Shown here: positions 33,485 to 41,393 of the stretch, one piece after another
Layout: each line of letters begins with the position of its first letter
How positions within the stretch are numbered: position 1 is the first letter of the stretch
Assembly (NCBI GenBank): GCA_016212005.1
Contig: JACRHP010000052.1
Span: forward strand, 1 to 62,323
From: Candidatus Omnitrophota bacterium
Lineage (GTDB): Bacteria > Omnitrophota > Gorgyraeia > Zapsychrales > Zapsychraceae
Length of the DNA stretch: 62,323 nucleotides
Direction of reading: 5' to 3'
Notes under the pieces: model-generated
Databases searched by the model: none
Told to the model about the DNA's origin: nothing
Seen by the model: the letters and a program-made list of their open reading frames with translations, nothing else
Translations under genes and position numbers: made by a program

Positions 33485-33490
33485 TATAAT
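33485..33490 (+). promoter_or_regulatory. -10 box of the MocA-like gene, implying a leaderless mRNA
   Basis: Consensus TATAAT ends 5 bp before the ATG at 33496. A GGTGA-CA-TCACC dyad lies in the -35/spacer area and no good -35 is seen. Confidence 0.5.
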
Positions 33491-33495
33491 CGCAA

Positions 33496-34098
33496 ATGAT
33501 GGTCACGGGTATTCTCTTATCTGCGGGCTTAAGCAGCCGGTTCGGATCTCCCAAAGCGTTGGCCAAACTCGGCCAGGAAACGGTCATTGAGCGCCTGGAG
33601 AAACTGCTTCTTTCCACCGAAACCGCAGAACTGATTATCGTCTTGGGACATGGCGCCGAACAAATAAAACCTGTTCTATTTAAGCATAAAAAGGTCAAGA
33701 TTGTCTATAACAAAGATTATAAATTAGGCCAAACGTCTTCACTTAAAACTGCTTTGGCCCATATCGCCCTCGACGCTAATGGCATCCTCCTTCTACCCGT
33801 TGACTATCCTCTGATCAAGCAAGAAACCCTGCAGACGCTCATAGGTTTTTTTCAAAAGCGCAACCCGCTCATTCTTATTCCCAGCTATCATGGCGATAAA
33901 GGGCACCCCCCCATCTTCGACATCCGGCTTAAAAAAGAGTTTCTTGATCTCGACAATGCCGTGGGGATCAATACGGTCATTCATCGGCACGCGGCGGAAA
34001 CGTGTGTTTTACCCGTCGAAGATGAAGGCGTCATCCGCAGTTTCAACACACCGGAGGAATTTGAAAAGTTAAAAATGAAATTATCGGGAAGCGTGTGA
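33496..34098 (+). CDS. mocA: MocA-like molybdenum cofactor cytidylyltransferase
   Basis: 200 residues. A MobA-like NTP-transferase fold: GILLSAGLSSRFGSPKAL (G-rich nucleotide loop), YKLGQTSSLKTAL, ILLLPVDYPLI (the Asp of LxDxP-type metal site) and GHPPIFD. MocA adds CMP to Mo-molybdopterin, giving the cytosine dinucleotide cofactor used by xanthine-dehydrogenase-family enzymes, which are encoded next door. It is the only plus-strand gene in this block, converging with and overlapping the large subunit gene by 18 bp. ATG 33496 or 33499 could be the start. Confidence 0.85.
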   Translation: MMVTGILLSAGLSSRFGSPKALAKLGQETVIERLEKLLLSTETAELIIVLGHGAEQIKPVLFKHKKVKIVYNKDYKLGQTSSLKTALAHIALDANGILLLPVDYPLIKQETLQTLIGFFQKRNPLILIPSYHGDKGHPPIFDIRLKKEFLDLDNAVGINTVIHRHAAETCVLPVEDEGVIRSFNTPEEFEKLKMKLSGSV

Positions 34099-36441
34099 AC
34101 CAGCTGTGGTCTCAAGGTGTTCCTTCTCCTTGAGGGCTTGGATGATCTTATCCGGAGTGAAAGGAAGTTCCTTGAGACGGATTCCCACCGCGTCATAGAT
34201 GGCGTTAGCGATCGCCGCGGCGGTCGGCAGCAGGGCGGCCTCCCCCATACCCTTGGCGCCGAACGGACCATTAGGGTCGTCGGTTTCCACCATAATGCAT
34301 TCTATGGGAGGCGTTCCGATGGATCTGGGAAGCCGATAGTTCGCGAAGTTACCATTGGCCGGCCGGCCTTTATTGTCAAAACGAAGGTTTTCCATAAATG
34401 TATACCCTAGCCCCATGGCCAAAGACCCTTCTATCTGGCCTTCAACGGATTGGGGGTTGATGGCCTTGCCGATATCGTGGGCGTCCCATAATTTCAGGAT
34501 ATTGACTTCTCCCGTTTCTTTGTTGACTTCCACCTCGGCGATCTGCGCTTCAAATCCGTAACTTCCCGAAACATTCCCTTCGCCGGTCCTGAAGTCGATC
34601 GGCGTCGTCTTGGGGTTATAACTTCCCCGTCCAATAATTTGCTTCCCGTAATTGAACGCGTAGCATAATTCCAACGCTTTATCAAAACTCATCAGGACGG
34701 ATCTGTCCTTGAGACAAATGACTTCTTCAGCCTGAATATCCAGATCGTCGGCATTAAGTTTTAATTCTTCTGCAACAATAGCCAGAATCTGCTTTTTGGC
34801 GTCGCGCGCCGCCAAAAGGGTCGCGTTGCCGGAAATAAATGTCACGCGGCTGGCAAAGCTGCCTGTGTCAAAAGGCGTGATCTCCGTATCTCCGGACTTG
34901 CAGCGGATCCGGCTGTAACTGACGCCCAGTTCCTGTGCGGTGATCTGGGAAAGCACCGTGTTCGACCCCTGGCCCGTATCAGCGGCGCCGGTGAACAAAT
35001 ACACCGATCCATCTTCTTCCACTTTGACGATCGACCCGGCGGATTCATGTGATTTATACATCTTTGAACCCATGACATCGGCCGCGATCCCGATGCCGAT
35101 CCCGCGGCACAAATGCTTTTGCTTGCCGCGCTTGTTATACCAGTCGCTGGCGGCAATCGCCTTGTCAATACATTCGCGCAGACCGTTTGTCGTCAAGACC
35201 ATCTTGTTGATGGTCACCATATTCGGGGTCGTGATATTCTTCAGGCGAAACGCGATCGGGTCCATACCGATCCCTTCCGCGAGCATGTCCATATGCGATT
35301 CGACGGCAAACCCGGCCTGGACACCCCCAAATCCGCGCATGGCGCCGCTGATGGGGGTATTGGTGTACACCCTGTAGCCGGTCATGCGGAAATGCTGGAT
35401 TTTGTAGACCATAAAGATGCGCATGATCGCGGCCGCCAGAACGGTCGGCCCGTAACTGCAATAGGCCCCGCCGTCGGCGATGACTTCACCGGTGATGGCC
35501 ACCAGCGTCCCGTCTTTTTTGACGCCGGATTTAAGTTTATAAATCATGCCGTGCTTTCTTCGGGTCGCCAGAAATTCCTCTTCCCGGTTACAGCAGATCT
35601 TGACCGGCAACCCTCCGGCTTTTTTGGACAACAAACAGGCGGCAAAATCCATCGGGAGCATCTCCAGCTTCCCGCCGAACCCCCCTCCCACCGCCATTTT
35701 AATAACGCGCACATCGTTAAGATCCAATTTAAGAGTTTTGGCCAACGCTTCACGGCATTTAAAGGGCGCCTGGCTGGAGGCCCACAAGGTCACCTTGTTG
35801 GAAAAAGTCTCCCATTGCCCGACACAGACATGAGGTTCCAGGGCGGCCATGTGCGCGGCTGGCGCGAAAAATAAATCTTCACGGACGTAATCGGCTTCTT
35901 TCAAGGCCCTGTCAGGGTTGCCGAAATTGACCGGTAAAATGACCGCGATATTATTCAGAGATTCATGGATCTGCGGCGCGCCCGGCTTCATCGCTTCCTG
36001 GACATCAACGACAGCGGGAAGAATTTCATACTGGACATCGATCAGGTTCAGCGCTTCCAGGGCGGTTTCCTCATCAACGGCGGCGACCGCGCCCAGTTCA
36101 TCGCCCACGTAACGCACCTTTTCGGACTCTATGGCCATCTGATCAACGGTGTGCGGGAAAAAATACTCATTGGAACCGAACTTAATGCCGTCCGTATCTT
36201 TGGCCGTGATGATGGCGCGCACACCGTGGAACTTCTCGGCCCGGGAGGTGTCGATGCTGATGATACGGGCATGCGGATGCGGACTGCGGATCATCTTGCC
36301 AACCAGCATATTCGGGAAACCGACGTCAAAGGCGTATTTGGTCTGGCCTGTGACGATGCCTTTGCCGTCAATGCGCGGGACGCTTTTCCCAACGGGATTT
36401 ACATATTTCTTGGAAAATGTTTTCTTGATGGAAGTGACCAT
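34081..36441 (-). CDS. Xanthine-dehydrogenase-family molybdopterin-binding (large) subunit
   Basis: 786 residues, usual length. An N-terminal aldehyde-oxidase a/b-hammerhead domain (PRIDGKGIVTGQTKYAFDV) and the Mo-binding domains with AVGGGFGGKLEM (pterin contact), GAMRGFGGVQAGFAVES, AADTGQGSNTV and the catalytic Glu motif GAKGMGEAALLP near the C-terminus. It hydroxylates a heterocycle or aldehyde at the Mo site. The substrate (xanthine, nicotinate, CO or others) cannot be fixed by eye; the CO-dehydrogenase loop Cys motif is not apparent. Last gene of a three-subunit operon. Confidence 0.9.
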   Translation of the reverse strand: MVTSIKKTFSKKYVNPVGKSVPRIDGKGIVTGQTKYAFDVGFPNMLVGKMIRSPHPHARIISIDTSRAEKFHGVRAIITAKDTDGIKFGSNEYFFPHTVDQMAIESEKVRYVGDELGAVAAVDEETALEALNLIDVQYEILPAVVDVQEAMKPGAPQIHESLNNIAVILPVNFGNPDRALKEADYVREDLFFAPAAHMAALEPHVCVGQWETFSNKVTLWASSQAPFKCREALAKTLKLDLNDVRVIKMAVGGGFGGKLEMLPMDFAACLLSKKAGGLPVKICCNREEEFLATRRKHGMIYKLKSGVKKDGTLVAITGEVIADGGAYCSYGPTVLAAAIMRIFMVYKIQHFRMTGYRVYTNTPISGAMRGFGGVQAGFAVESHMDMLAEGIGMDPIAFRLKNITTPNMVTINKMVLTTNGLRECIDKAIAASDWYNKRGKQKHLCRGIGIGIAADVMGSKMYKSHESAGSIVKVEEDGSVYLFTGAADTGQGSNTVLSQITAQELGVSYSRIRCKSGDTEITPFDTGSFASRVTFISGNATLLAARDAKKQILAIVAEELKLNADDLDIQAEEVICLKDRSVLMSFDKALELCYAFNYGKQIIGRGSYNPKTTPIDFRTGEGNVSGSYGFEAQIAEVEVNKETGEVNILKLWDAHDIGKAINPQSVEGQIEGSLAMGLGYTFMENLRFDNKGRPANGNFANYRLPRSIGTPPIECIMVETDDPNGPFGAKGMGEAALLPTAAAIANAIYDAVGIRLKELPFTPDKIIQALKEKEHLETTAGSHASR

Positions 36442-36444
36442 AAT

Positions 36445-36918
36445 TTATAAGCTCTTTGCCGCTTTCATTTCTTTTCCCGCGGCGCGGATTGCGTCAAAAA
36501 TCTTTAGATAACAAGCACAACGGCAAAGATTGCCATCCAGGGCATATTCCATCTCTTCTTGGGTCGGCTCAGGATTTTTGTCAAGCAAGGCCTTGGAAGA
36601 CATGATCATGCCCGGGATACAAAATCCGCACTGCACCGCGCCGTGATCTATGAAAGCCTGTTGAACGGGATGCAGCTGTTCGCCGTCGGCCAGCCCTTCT
36701 ATCGTCGTGATTTCTCTTCCCGCGCAATTGGCCGCCAATGTAATGCACGAAAGGACGGCTTTGCCCTTAACCAGGACGGTGCAGGTCCCGCACTCCGATT
36801 CCTCGCAGGCCGTCTTGGTCCCGGTCAGCCCAAGCTGGTCGCGCAAAACTTCCAGGAGGGTTTCATGCCCCTTCAAATCCAGCTGGTATTCTTTCTTGTT
36901 GATATTCAATGGGATCAT
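36445..36918 (-). CDS. [2Fe-2S] iron-sulfur subunit of the molybdenum hydroxylase
   Basis: 157 residues. A plant-type ferredoxin domain with CEESECGTC and a downstream LSC, then an all-helical domain with CGFCIPGM and LCRCACY, the four-Cys set for the second cluster. Transfers electrons from the Mo site to FAD. It overlaps the FAD subunit gene by 4 bp and precedes the large subunit gene by 3 bp. Confidence 0.93.
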   Translation of the reverse strand: MIPLNINKKEYQLDLKGHETLLEVLRDQLGLTGTKTACEESECGTCTVLVKGKAVLSCITLAANCAGREITTIEGLADGEQLHPVQQAFIDHGAVQCGFCIPGMIMSSKALLDKNPEPTQEEMEYALDGNLCRCACYLKIFDAIRAAGKEMKAAKSL

Positions 36919-37766
36919 GCGTGCTTTCCTGTCAAATCCCGCAGGGCTTGCCGGATACCAATACGGAACATATGTTTTTTGTAATCTGTACTTCGTGCGT
37001 CATAAATTGTCGCGTCTAAATGCTCCAAGGCCGCCTCCGGGACACTTTGATCGATACGGCTTTTATTGAGAAACTCTTCCAGAATACGATCTCTTTGGAC
37101 GAAGGCCACACAATTGTTCACCGCGACAATCGTTTCCGTGAATTTCCCCTGGACAAACCGCGTTTTGATGCCTAACGACAGAAGCGGGATATCGACATAG
37201 GGTGACTTTTTCGCGCGGAAGTAGGCGGCCGAAATGCCGTTGTCCCTGAGAATCGTCACGTGAGTGAAAATTTTGTCCGTTTTCGCGGCATTCTTAAAAA
37301 AGTCTTCAGCGCCGATTACTTCATCTTCTCCTTTAGTGCCCTTAAAATGCATTTGGGCTTCCAGCGCGACCATAACCGCCGGCATCTCGGTCCAGGTATA
37401 CCGGCACGTTAAATTCCCCCCGATCGTGGCCATATTACGGATAAGCTGCGAAGAGATATTATGGGCGACAACCTTCAATAAATTCAAATTGCCTGTCAAA
37501 AAGGGCGAATCATAAATTTCATCGATATTTGTCATAGCTCCGACAACCAACTGATCGCCTTTCATCCTGATCCCCTTGAGCGCATCGATGTGAGCAAGGC
37601 TGATGACGTTTTGCGGCGTCTTCGCCCCCCGTCTTTTGAGCATCTTCAGGCTATTGAGAAGAAAGGTCCCCCCTGCCTGCAACCTCACATCCGGAAGGCT
37701 GCCATAGAGTTCCAAGGCCGATTCTAACGTCTTGGGGGCATGGAAGTTAAACTGTTTTAAAAGCAT
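36915..37766 (-). CDS. FAD-binding subunit of the molybdenum hydroxylase
   Basis: 283 residues. A PCMH-type FAD domain with LQAGGTFLLNSLK (usual AGGTDLL, here F replaces D) and IRNMATIGGNLTCRY, followed by a CO-dehydrogenase flavoprotein C-terminal domain (about 175-275). It passes electrons from the Fe-S clusters to NAD or another acceptor. First gene of the operon; a palindrome lies 20 bp before its start. Confidence 0.9.
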   Translation of the reverse strand: MLLKQFNFHAPKTLESALELYGSLPDVRLQAGGTFLLNSLKMLKRRGAKTPQNVISLAHIDALKGIRMKGDQLVVGAMTNIDEIYDSPFLTGNLNLLKVVAHNISSQLIRNMATIGGNLTCRYTWTEMPAVMVALEAQMHFKGTKGEDEVIGAEDFFKNAAKTDKIFTHVTILRDNGISAAYFRAKKSPYVDIPLLSLGIKTRFVQGKFTETIVAVNNCVAFVQRDRILEEFLNKSRIDQSVPEAALEHLDATIYDARSTDYKKHMFRIGIRQALRDLTGKHA

Positions 37767-37786
37767 AATACGTCTAATCCTCGAAT

Positions 37787-37804
37787 ATAGTAAAATTTTA
37801 CTAT
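37787..37804. promoter_or_regulatory. Palindromic operator upstream of the molybdenum hydroxylase operon
   Basis: ATAGTAAAATTTTACTAT, an 18-bp perfect palindrome. On the minus strand it fills the spacer between a weak ACGACA -35 and TATATT -10 (16-bp spacing), a position suited to repression. Confidence 0.6.
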
Positions 37805-37852
37805 TTGTCGTAGTATACCAGAGAATTTCTTTTCCGCAAGGAAATTATCCGT

Positions 37853-39703
37853 TCATTCCCTGGCCAAGGGAATCCCCAGATCCTCCAGCGCTACCTCCAC
37901 GACAGCCACATCCCAGCCGTGCGCGGCAATATCTTCCCGGATCCTGGCTGGAGTCTTGTCCCGCAGTTCTTGCGGATTTTGCCGCAGAAAGGTCTTCAAC
38001 ACTTCAAGATTATACCGCTGGTGGACAGTCAAATGCCAGCGCAGCGGCCGCGCTTCCACCTTCCTGTTCAGCACATAAGCAATGACGGCCAACGCCAGCG
38101 GCAGACAAAGGACCGACAGGGAACTCACAAGATAAAACGGCGTGGAAACACCGAACAGGTATTCGGCGCAATGCCAGAACACGTCAAAAAGATAATGGCC
38201 GACAATGGCGGGAATGATCCCGTACCGCAAATAGATCCAGGACAGGAATATCCCCAGACAGGTCACCTCAACCCCGCGGAACCACATCGGGAAAACCGGA
38301 TAATGACTATGGCTGAAGCCCCAGACAAGTGATGAGAGCAGGACGGCGATGAAAGTATTCTTCAAGATTTTTTTGAAAAAATTGATACCGAACAGCCGGA
38401 ACATCAATTCTTCAGAGAAACTCGCCTGGAACCCCAGCGTAAACGCCGCCAGGAAAGGCCAGTAAGCGGTTGAAAAATTGGCCATCCACTCATGCCCCAG
38501 CCACACCCCCCAGTAACGCTGGCCGATATGGATAACGACCGCCTGGATGCCCAGCATGACGACACATACCGCATACCCCAAGAGAATCGCCCCGGCCATT
38601 TCCCTCGAAAGAAATGTCGAACGCAAATAATGAAGAAGAGCGCCCGCGGAGTTTTTGCGGGATACCTCGTAATGCAGGGCCTCCCCCGCCAGACTGGGCA
38701 TAAAAATGATCACGCTCACAAACAAGGCGTTGACCAGAGTCTGAATGGCTAGGTGCCACAAATACATCCGAAACGCCCCTATCGCGCTGTAACCGAACAA
38801 GACATTCTCCCACTGGTTAAATACGGAAAGACTCGACAGAAAAAACGAAAAAATCATCAGCCCGAAATAAAACCTCTTTGTCGTGTGCATGGCCAGGTGA
38901 TTGCGCCTGACGATCATGAAAAAAATGGCCGAGACGAACAAACCCAGGGAGAGAAGATGCACAACCCCCGACAGAATCTTACCTATATCCCTGCTCTTCG
39001 CCAAATGCCGGTTAAACTGGTCCGGGACGGAAAAGGAGTTCTTGTGAAAGGAAAGGATTTCATCGCCGGATATCGTGGCGCCGATAACCAGCTTTCCGGT
39101 TCCGGCGTTTTCGTCGTTGCTCCACTGGATCCGCACGTCCTTTTTCTGCCAGTTGAACCCGAAATCGGAACGGTTGTCCAGAACAGTGACGACGTCCCCC
39201 TTGACCGTGTATTGATCCGGGTCGAACCGGAATCTCTCCTTCAAAAAATCAACGGCCCGGCGTCTCGCTTCCTCGCGCTCGACGGATTTACGGGCGGCAT
39301 CGTCATCGAGGATATGCTGAAAACCGATGATCTCGCCGGTCGAAGAGCTGACGGAAACGTTGTACCCTTCTTTATCCTCTTCCCTGAAAAAACGTATCGT
39401 CCAGTAAAACAGGTCAAAGTCCTGGTCGCGTAAAAAACGGATCAGCCCCTTGAAGCCCACGCTCTCCTGCAAATAACGGTCAGCCTCTCCATCCGAAGAG
39501 AAAATGACGGCCGTCTTGAAACGCTCCGGGGGTTCCTGACGGTCACGCAGATAATCCCGCGCGATCGCCATGGCCAGGTTGCGATCCACGGAAAAATCGG
39601 CGAATTCCAGGTAGGGATAGCTAAACCGCCACCAGACAATGATACTCACAAACGATAAAACGGTAAGAAAAAACCATTGGCGCTTTATTTTGGGCATGGA
39701 CAT
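37853..39703 (-). CDS. CPBP-family intramembrane metalloprotease with large N-terminal extension
   Basis: About 616 residues; ATG 39703 is used because the track's TTG overlaps the preceding gene's end. One N-terminal TM helix, a soluble region of about 220 residues facing the periplasm (two PepSY-like beta units: YNVSVSSSTGEIIGF, VDFLKERF), then about ten TM helices. CPBP motifs are present: FSEELMFRLFG (E-E-x-x-x-R, about 430), FSHSHYPVFP and GHYLFDVFWH. Such proteases cleave membrane-embedded substrates or act in CAAX-like processing. A charged helical tail of about 60 residues closes it. Substrate unknown. Confidence 0.82.
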   Translation of the reverse strand: MSMPKIKRQWFFLTVLSFVSIIVWWRFSYPYLEFADFSVDRNLAMAIARDYLRDRQEPPERFKTAVIFSSDGEADRYLQESVGFKGLIRFLRDQDFDLFYWTIRFFREEDKEGYNVSVSSSTGEIIGFQHILDDDAARKSVEREEARRRAVDFLKERFRFDPDQYTVKGDVVTVLDNRSDFGFNWQKKDVRIQWSNDENAGTGKLVIGATISGDEILSFHKNSFSVPDQFNRHLAKSRDIGKILSGVVHLLSLGLFVSAIFFMIVRRNHLAMHTTKRFYFGLMIFSFFLSSLSVFNQWENVLFGYSAIGAFRMYLWHLAIQTLVNALFVSVIIFMPSLAGEALHYEVSRKNSAGALLHYLRSTFLSREMAGAILLGYAVCVVMLGIQAVVIHIGQRYWGVWLGHEWMANFSTAYWPFLAAFTLGFQASFSEELMFRLFGINFFKKILKNTFIAVLLSSLVWGFSHSHYPVFPMWFRGVEVTCLGIFLSWIYLRYGIIPAIVGHYLFDVFWHCAEYLFGVSTPFYLVSSLSVLCLPLALAVIAYVLNRKVEARPLRWHLTVHQRYNLEVLKTFLRQNPQELRDKTPARIREDIAAHGWDVAVVEVALEDLGIPLARE

Positions 39704-39719
39704 GTGGGGGATCAACGCA

Positions 39720-40409
39720 TTAAAGCAAACTAATAACTTCTTTAGGGAGTTTGTTCAATTCCTGGCTTCCCAGCACCTTGACGGACCAGCGCAGCAACTT
39801 TAATTTCTTCGCCAGTTTCGGGTCCGGTTCGGCGACATTGACCAAACGGTTGCGCGAGAGGAACAACATCTTGCGTAACGTATTAAAAACCAACCTCGCC
39901 TCCCGGGTACGCTTGTTCCCCTGCCCGATAATATCGTTGAGGCTGTCAAAGGCCATTGCATTGACGGCCGCATTATAATGATTCAATTTCTGGATAAGGG
40001 CCGGGACCATGGCATCAAAATAGCGGTACCGGTCCAGAAGGCAGAGGGTATGCAAAATTTCCACTTCCACAAACGGCGAATCGGTCAACTTCAGCCGGCG
40101 GATCAATATCTTTTCCATCTGGACTTTTTCGCGCGCGACAGCTTCGTTGCTGTATTTCTCCTTATAAACACGGATAACGGCGGCGGTTTGATATGAATTC
40201 AACGTGTCATCCTTAAGCATTTCCACAATGACTTCCTTGGGAAGTTCCGCGTATTTTTGTGCGTAGCCGTCTAAAAGTTGCTTATCATCAAAAATGACTT
40301 GGTCAAAAACGCCTTCCTGCCCTTGGGCACCCTGGGCGAAAACGCTGGAGACATAGCTCAAGGCGACCAACAGCAAAATCACGATAACCAGAAGTTTCAC
40401 GCGTTTCAT
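39720..40409 (-). CDS. Exported helical protein, HEAT-repeat-like, unknown function
   Basis: 229 residues. Clear signal peptide (MKRVKLLVIVILLLVALSYVSSVFA). The mature part is all-helical with repeated LxxAA/V patterns (YQTAAVIRVYKEKY, FVEVEILHTLCLLDRY, AAVNAMAFDSLNDIIG) that resemble HEAT-like hairpins. It lies between nadC (8 bp) and the CPBP protease (16 bp), so the three may be one transcript. A periplasmic partner role is possible but unproven. Confidence 0.65.
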   Translation of the reverse strand: MKRVKLLVIVILLLVALSYVSSVFAQGAQGQEGVFDQVIFDDKQLLDGYAQKYAELPKEVIVEMLKDDTLNSYQTAAVIRVYKEKYSNEAVAREKVQMEKILIRRLKLTDSPFVEVEILHTLCLLDRYRYFDAMVPALIQKLNHYNAAVNAMAFDSLNDIIGQGNKRTREARLVFNTLRKMLFLSRNRLVNVAEPDPKLAKKLKLLRWSVKVLGSQELNKLPKEVISLL

Positions 40410-40417
40410 AAGTGTTA

Positions 40418-41269
40418 TTAATCCATAAATTCCATCGACACATCCACGGAACGACGAGAATGCGTGAGAGCCCCGACCGAGACGCGATCCACCCCGGTTC
40501 GCGCGATGCGCCGGACATTTTTAAAAGTAATTCCGCCCGAAGCTTCCAACAACGGGCGTTTGCCAACTCTCATTCTGTTTCTCAAGGCGACCGCCTGGCC
40601 TAACTGCCGGCCGTTCATATTATCCAGCAAGATAATATCCGGGCCGGCCGCGAGCGCTTCCTTGAATTCCTGGAGATCATCCACTTCAAATGCGATCTTT
40701 TGGCGGGTCGACCGGCGAAGATGCCCGATCATCGCCCCGACACTCATCCGCCGGCGGCAAATCCAGCGGTGATTATCCTTGACCAAAACCATATCAGTTA
40801 AACTCTGCCGATGATTAAAAGCCCCGCCGCAGCGGACCGCGTATTTCTCCAGTTCCCGCAAGCCCGGCGTCGTTTTACGCGTATCTAGAATCCTGACCTT
40901 GTAAGGACGAACCGCCTGGACATAACTATGTGCATTGGTGGCAACACCGGAAAGATAACCCAAAAAATTAAGCGCCGTCCGCTCTCCTGAAAGAAGCGCT
41001 CTTGCCTTGCCTTTCAGCGACAAAATACTTGTGCCTTTGGCAACCTCTTTCCCATCGGAACACAAAGCCGCGCACTGGACGTCCTTGTCCAGCATCTGAA
41101 AAACCCTGAGGGCAATCCCCAGTCCGCAGACAACCGCTTTTTCTTTGACAATAATCCGCGCCCGGGCCATCACCGATGGACCGACCAAAAGCCGGGTTGT
41201 CACGTCCTGCCAAACCCGGTCTTCCCGCAAGGCCTCCCGAATGACGGGTTCAAAATTTTTCATACGCAT
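40418..41269 (-). CDS. nadC: Nicotinate-nucleotide pyrophosphorylase (quinolinate phosphoribosyltransferase)
   Basis: 283 residues from ATG 41269; the track's longer start lies in a palindromic repeat. Family motifs: DVTTRLL, SGERTALNFLGYLSGVAT, ILDTRKTTPGLRELEKYAVRCGGAFNHR, LVKDNH, AFEVDD, LLDNM, EASGGI. It converts quinolinate and PRPP to nicotinate mononucleotide, CO2 and PPi in NAD synthesis. No Shine-Dalgarno is obvious; three hairpins separate it from valS upstream. Confidence 0.95.
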   Translation of the reverse strand: MRMKNFEPVIREALREDRVWQDVTTRLLVGPSVMARARIIVKEKAVVCGLGIALRVFQMLDKDVQCAALCSDGKEVAKGTSILSLKGKARALLSGERTALNFLGYLSGVATNAHSYVQAVRPYKVRILDTRKTTPGLRELEKYAVRCGGAFNHRQSLTDMVLVKDNHRWICRRRMSVGAMIGHLRRSTRQKIAFEVDDLQEFKEALAAGPDIILLDNMNGRQLGQAVALRNRMRVGKRPLLEASGGITFKNVRRIARTGVDRVSVGALTHSRRSVDVSMEFMD

Positions 41270-41279
41270 AAGTGGAGCC

Positions 41280-41381
41280 CCGCGGACTGAAGTCCGCGGC
41301 ACCTTTCACTGCGAGATTCCGCCCCGCGGAATCCCGACCGGAACGCCTTCCATCCCCCACCTGAAGATGGGGACGTTCCGG
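41280..41381. repeat. Three consecutive palindromic hairpins between valS and nadC
   Basis: (i) CCGCGGACT-GA-AGTCCGCGG (41280-41299). (ii) GATTCCGC-CCC-GCGGAATC (41315-41333). (iii) CCGGAACG (41338-41345) with CGTTCCGG (41374-41381), enclosing an inner CCCCA/TGGGG stem. There is no T-run. The first resembles dispersed REP-like palindromes. They fill almost the whole gap and could stabilise or process the valS-nadC mRNA. Confidence 0.75.
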
Positions 41382-41393
41382 CGTCGGGGTAGA

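Noticed and set aside
35113-35874. 253-aa plus-strand ORF
   Set aside because: Antisense shadow of the molybdenum hydroxylase large subunit.
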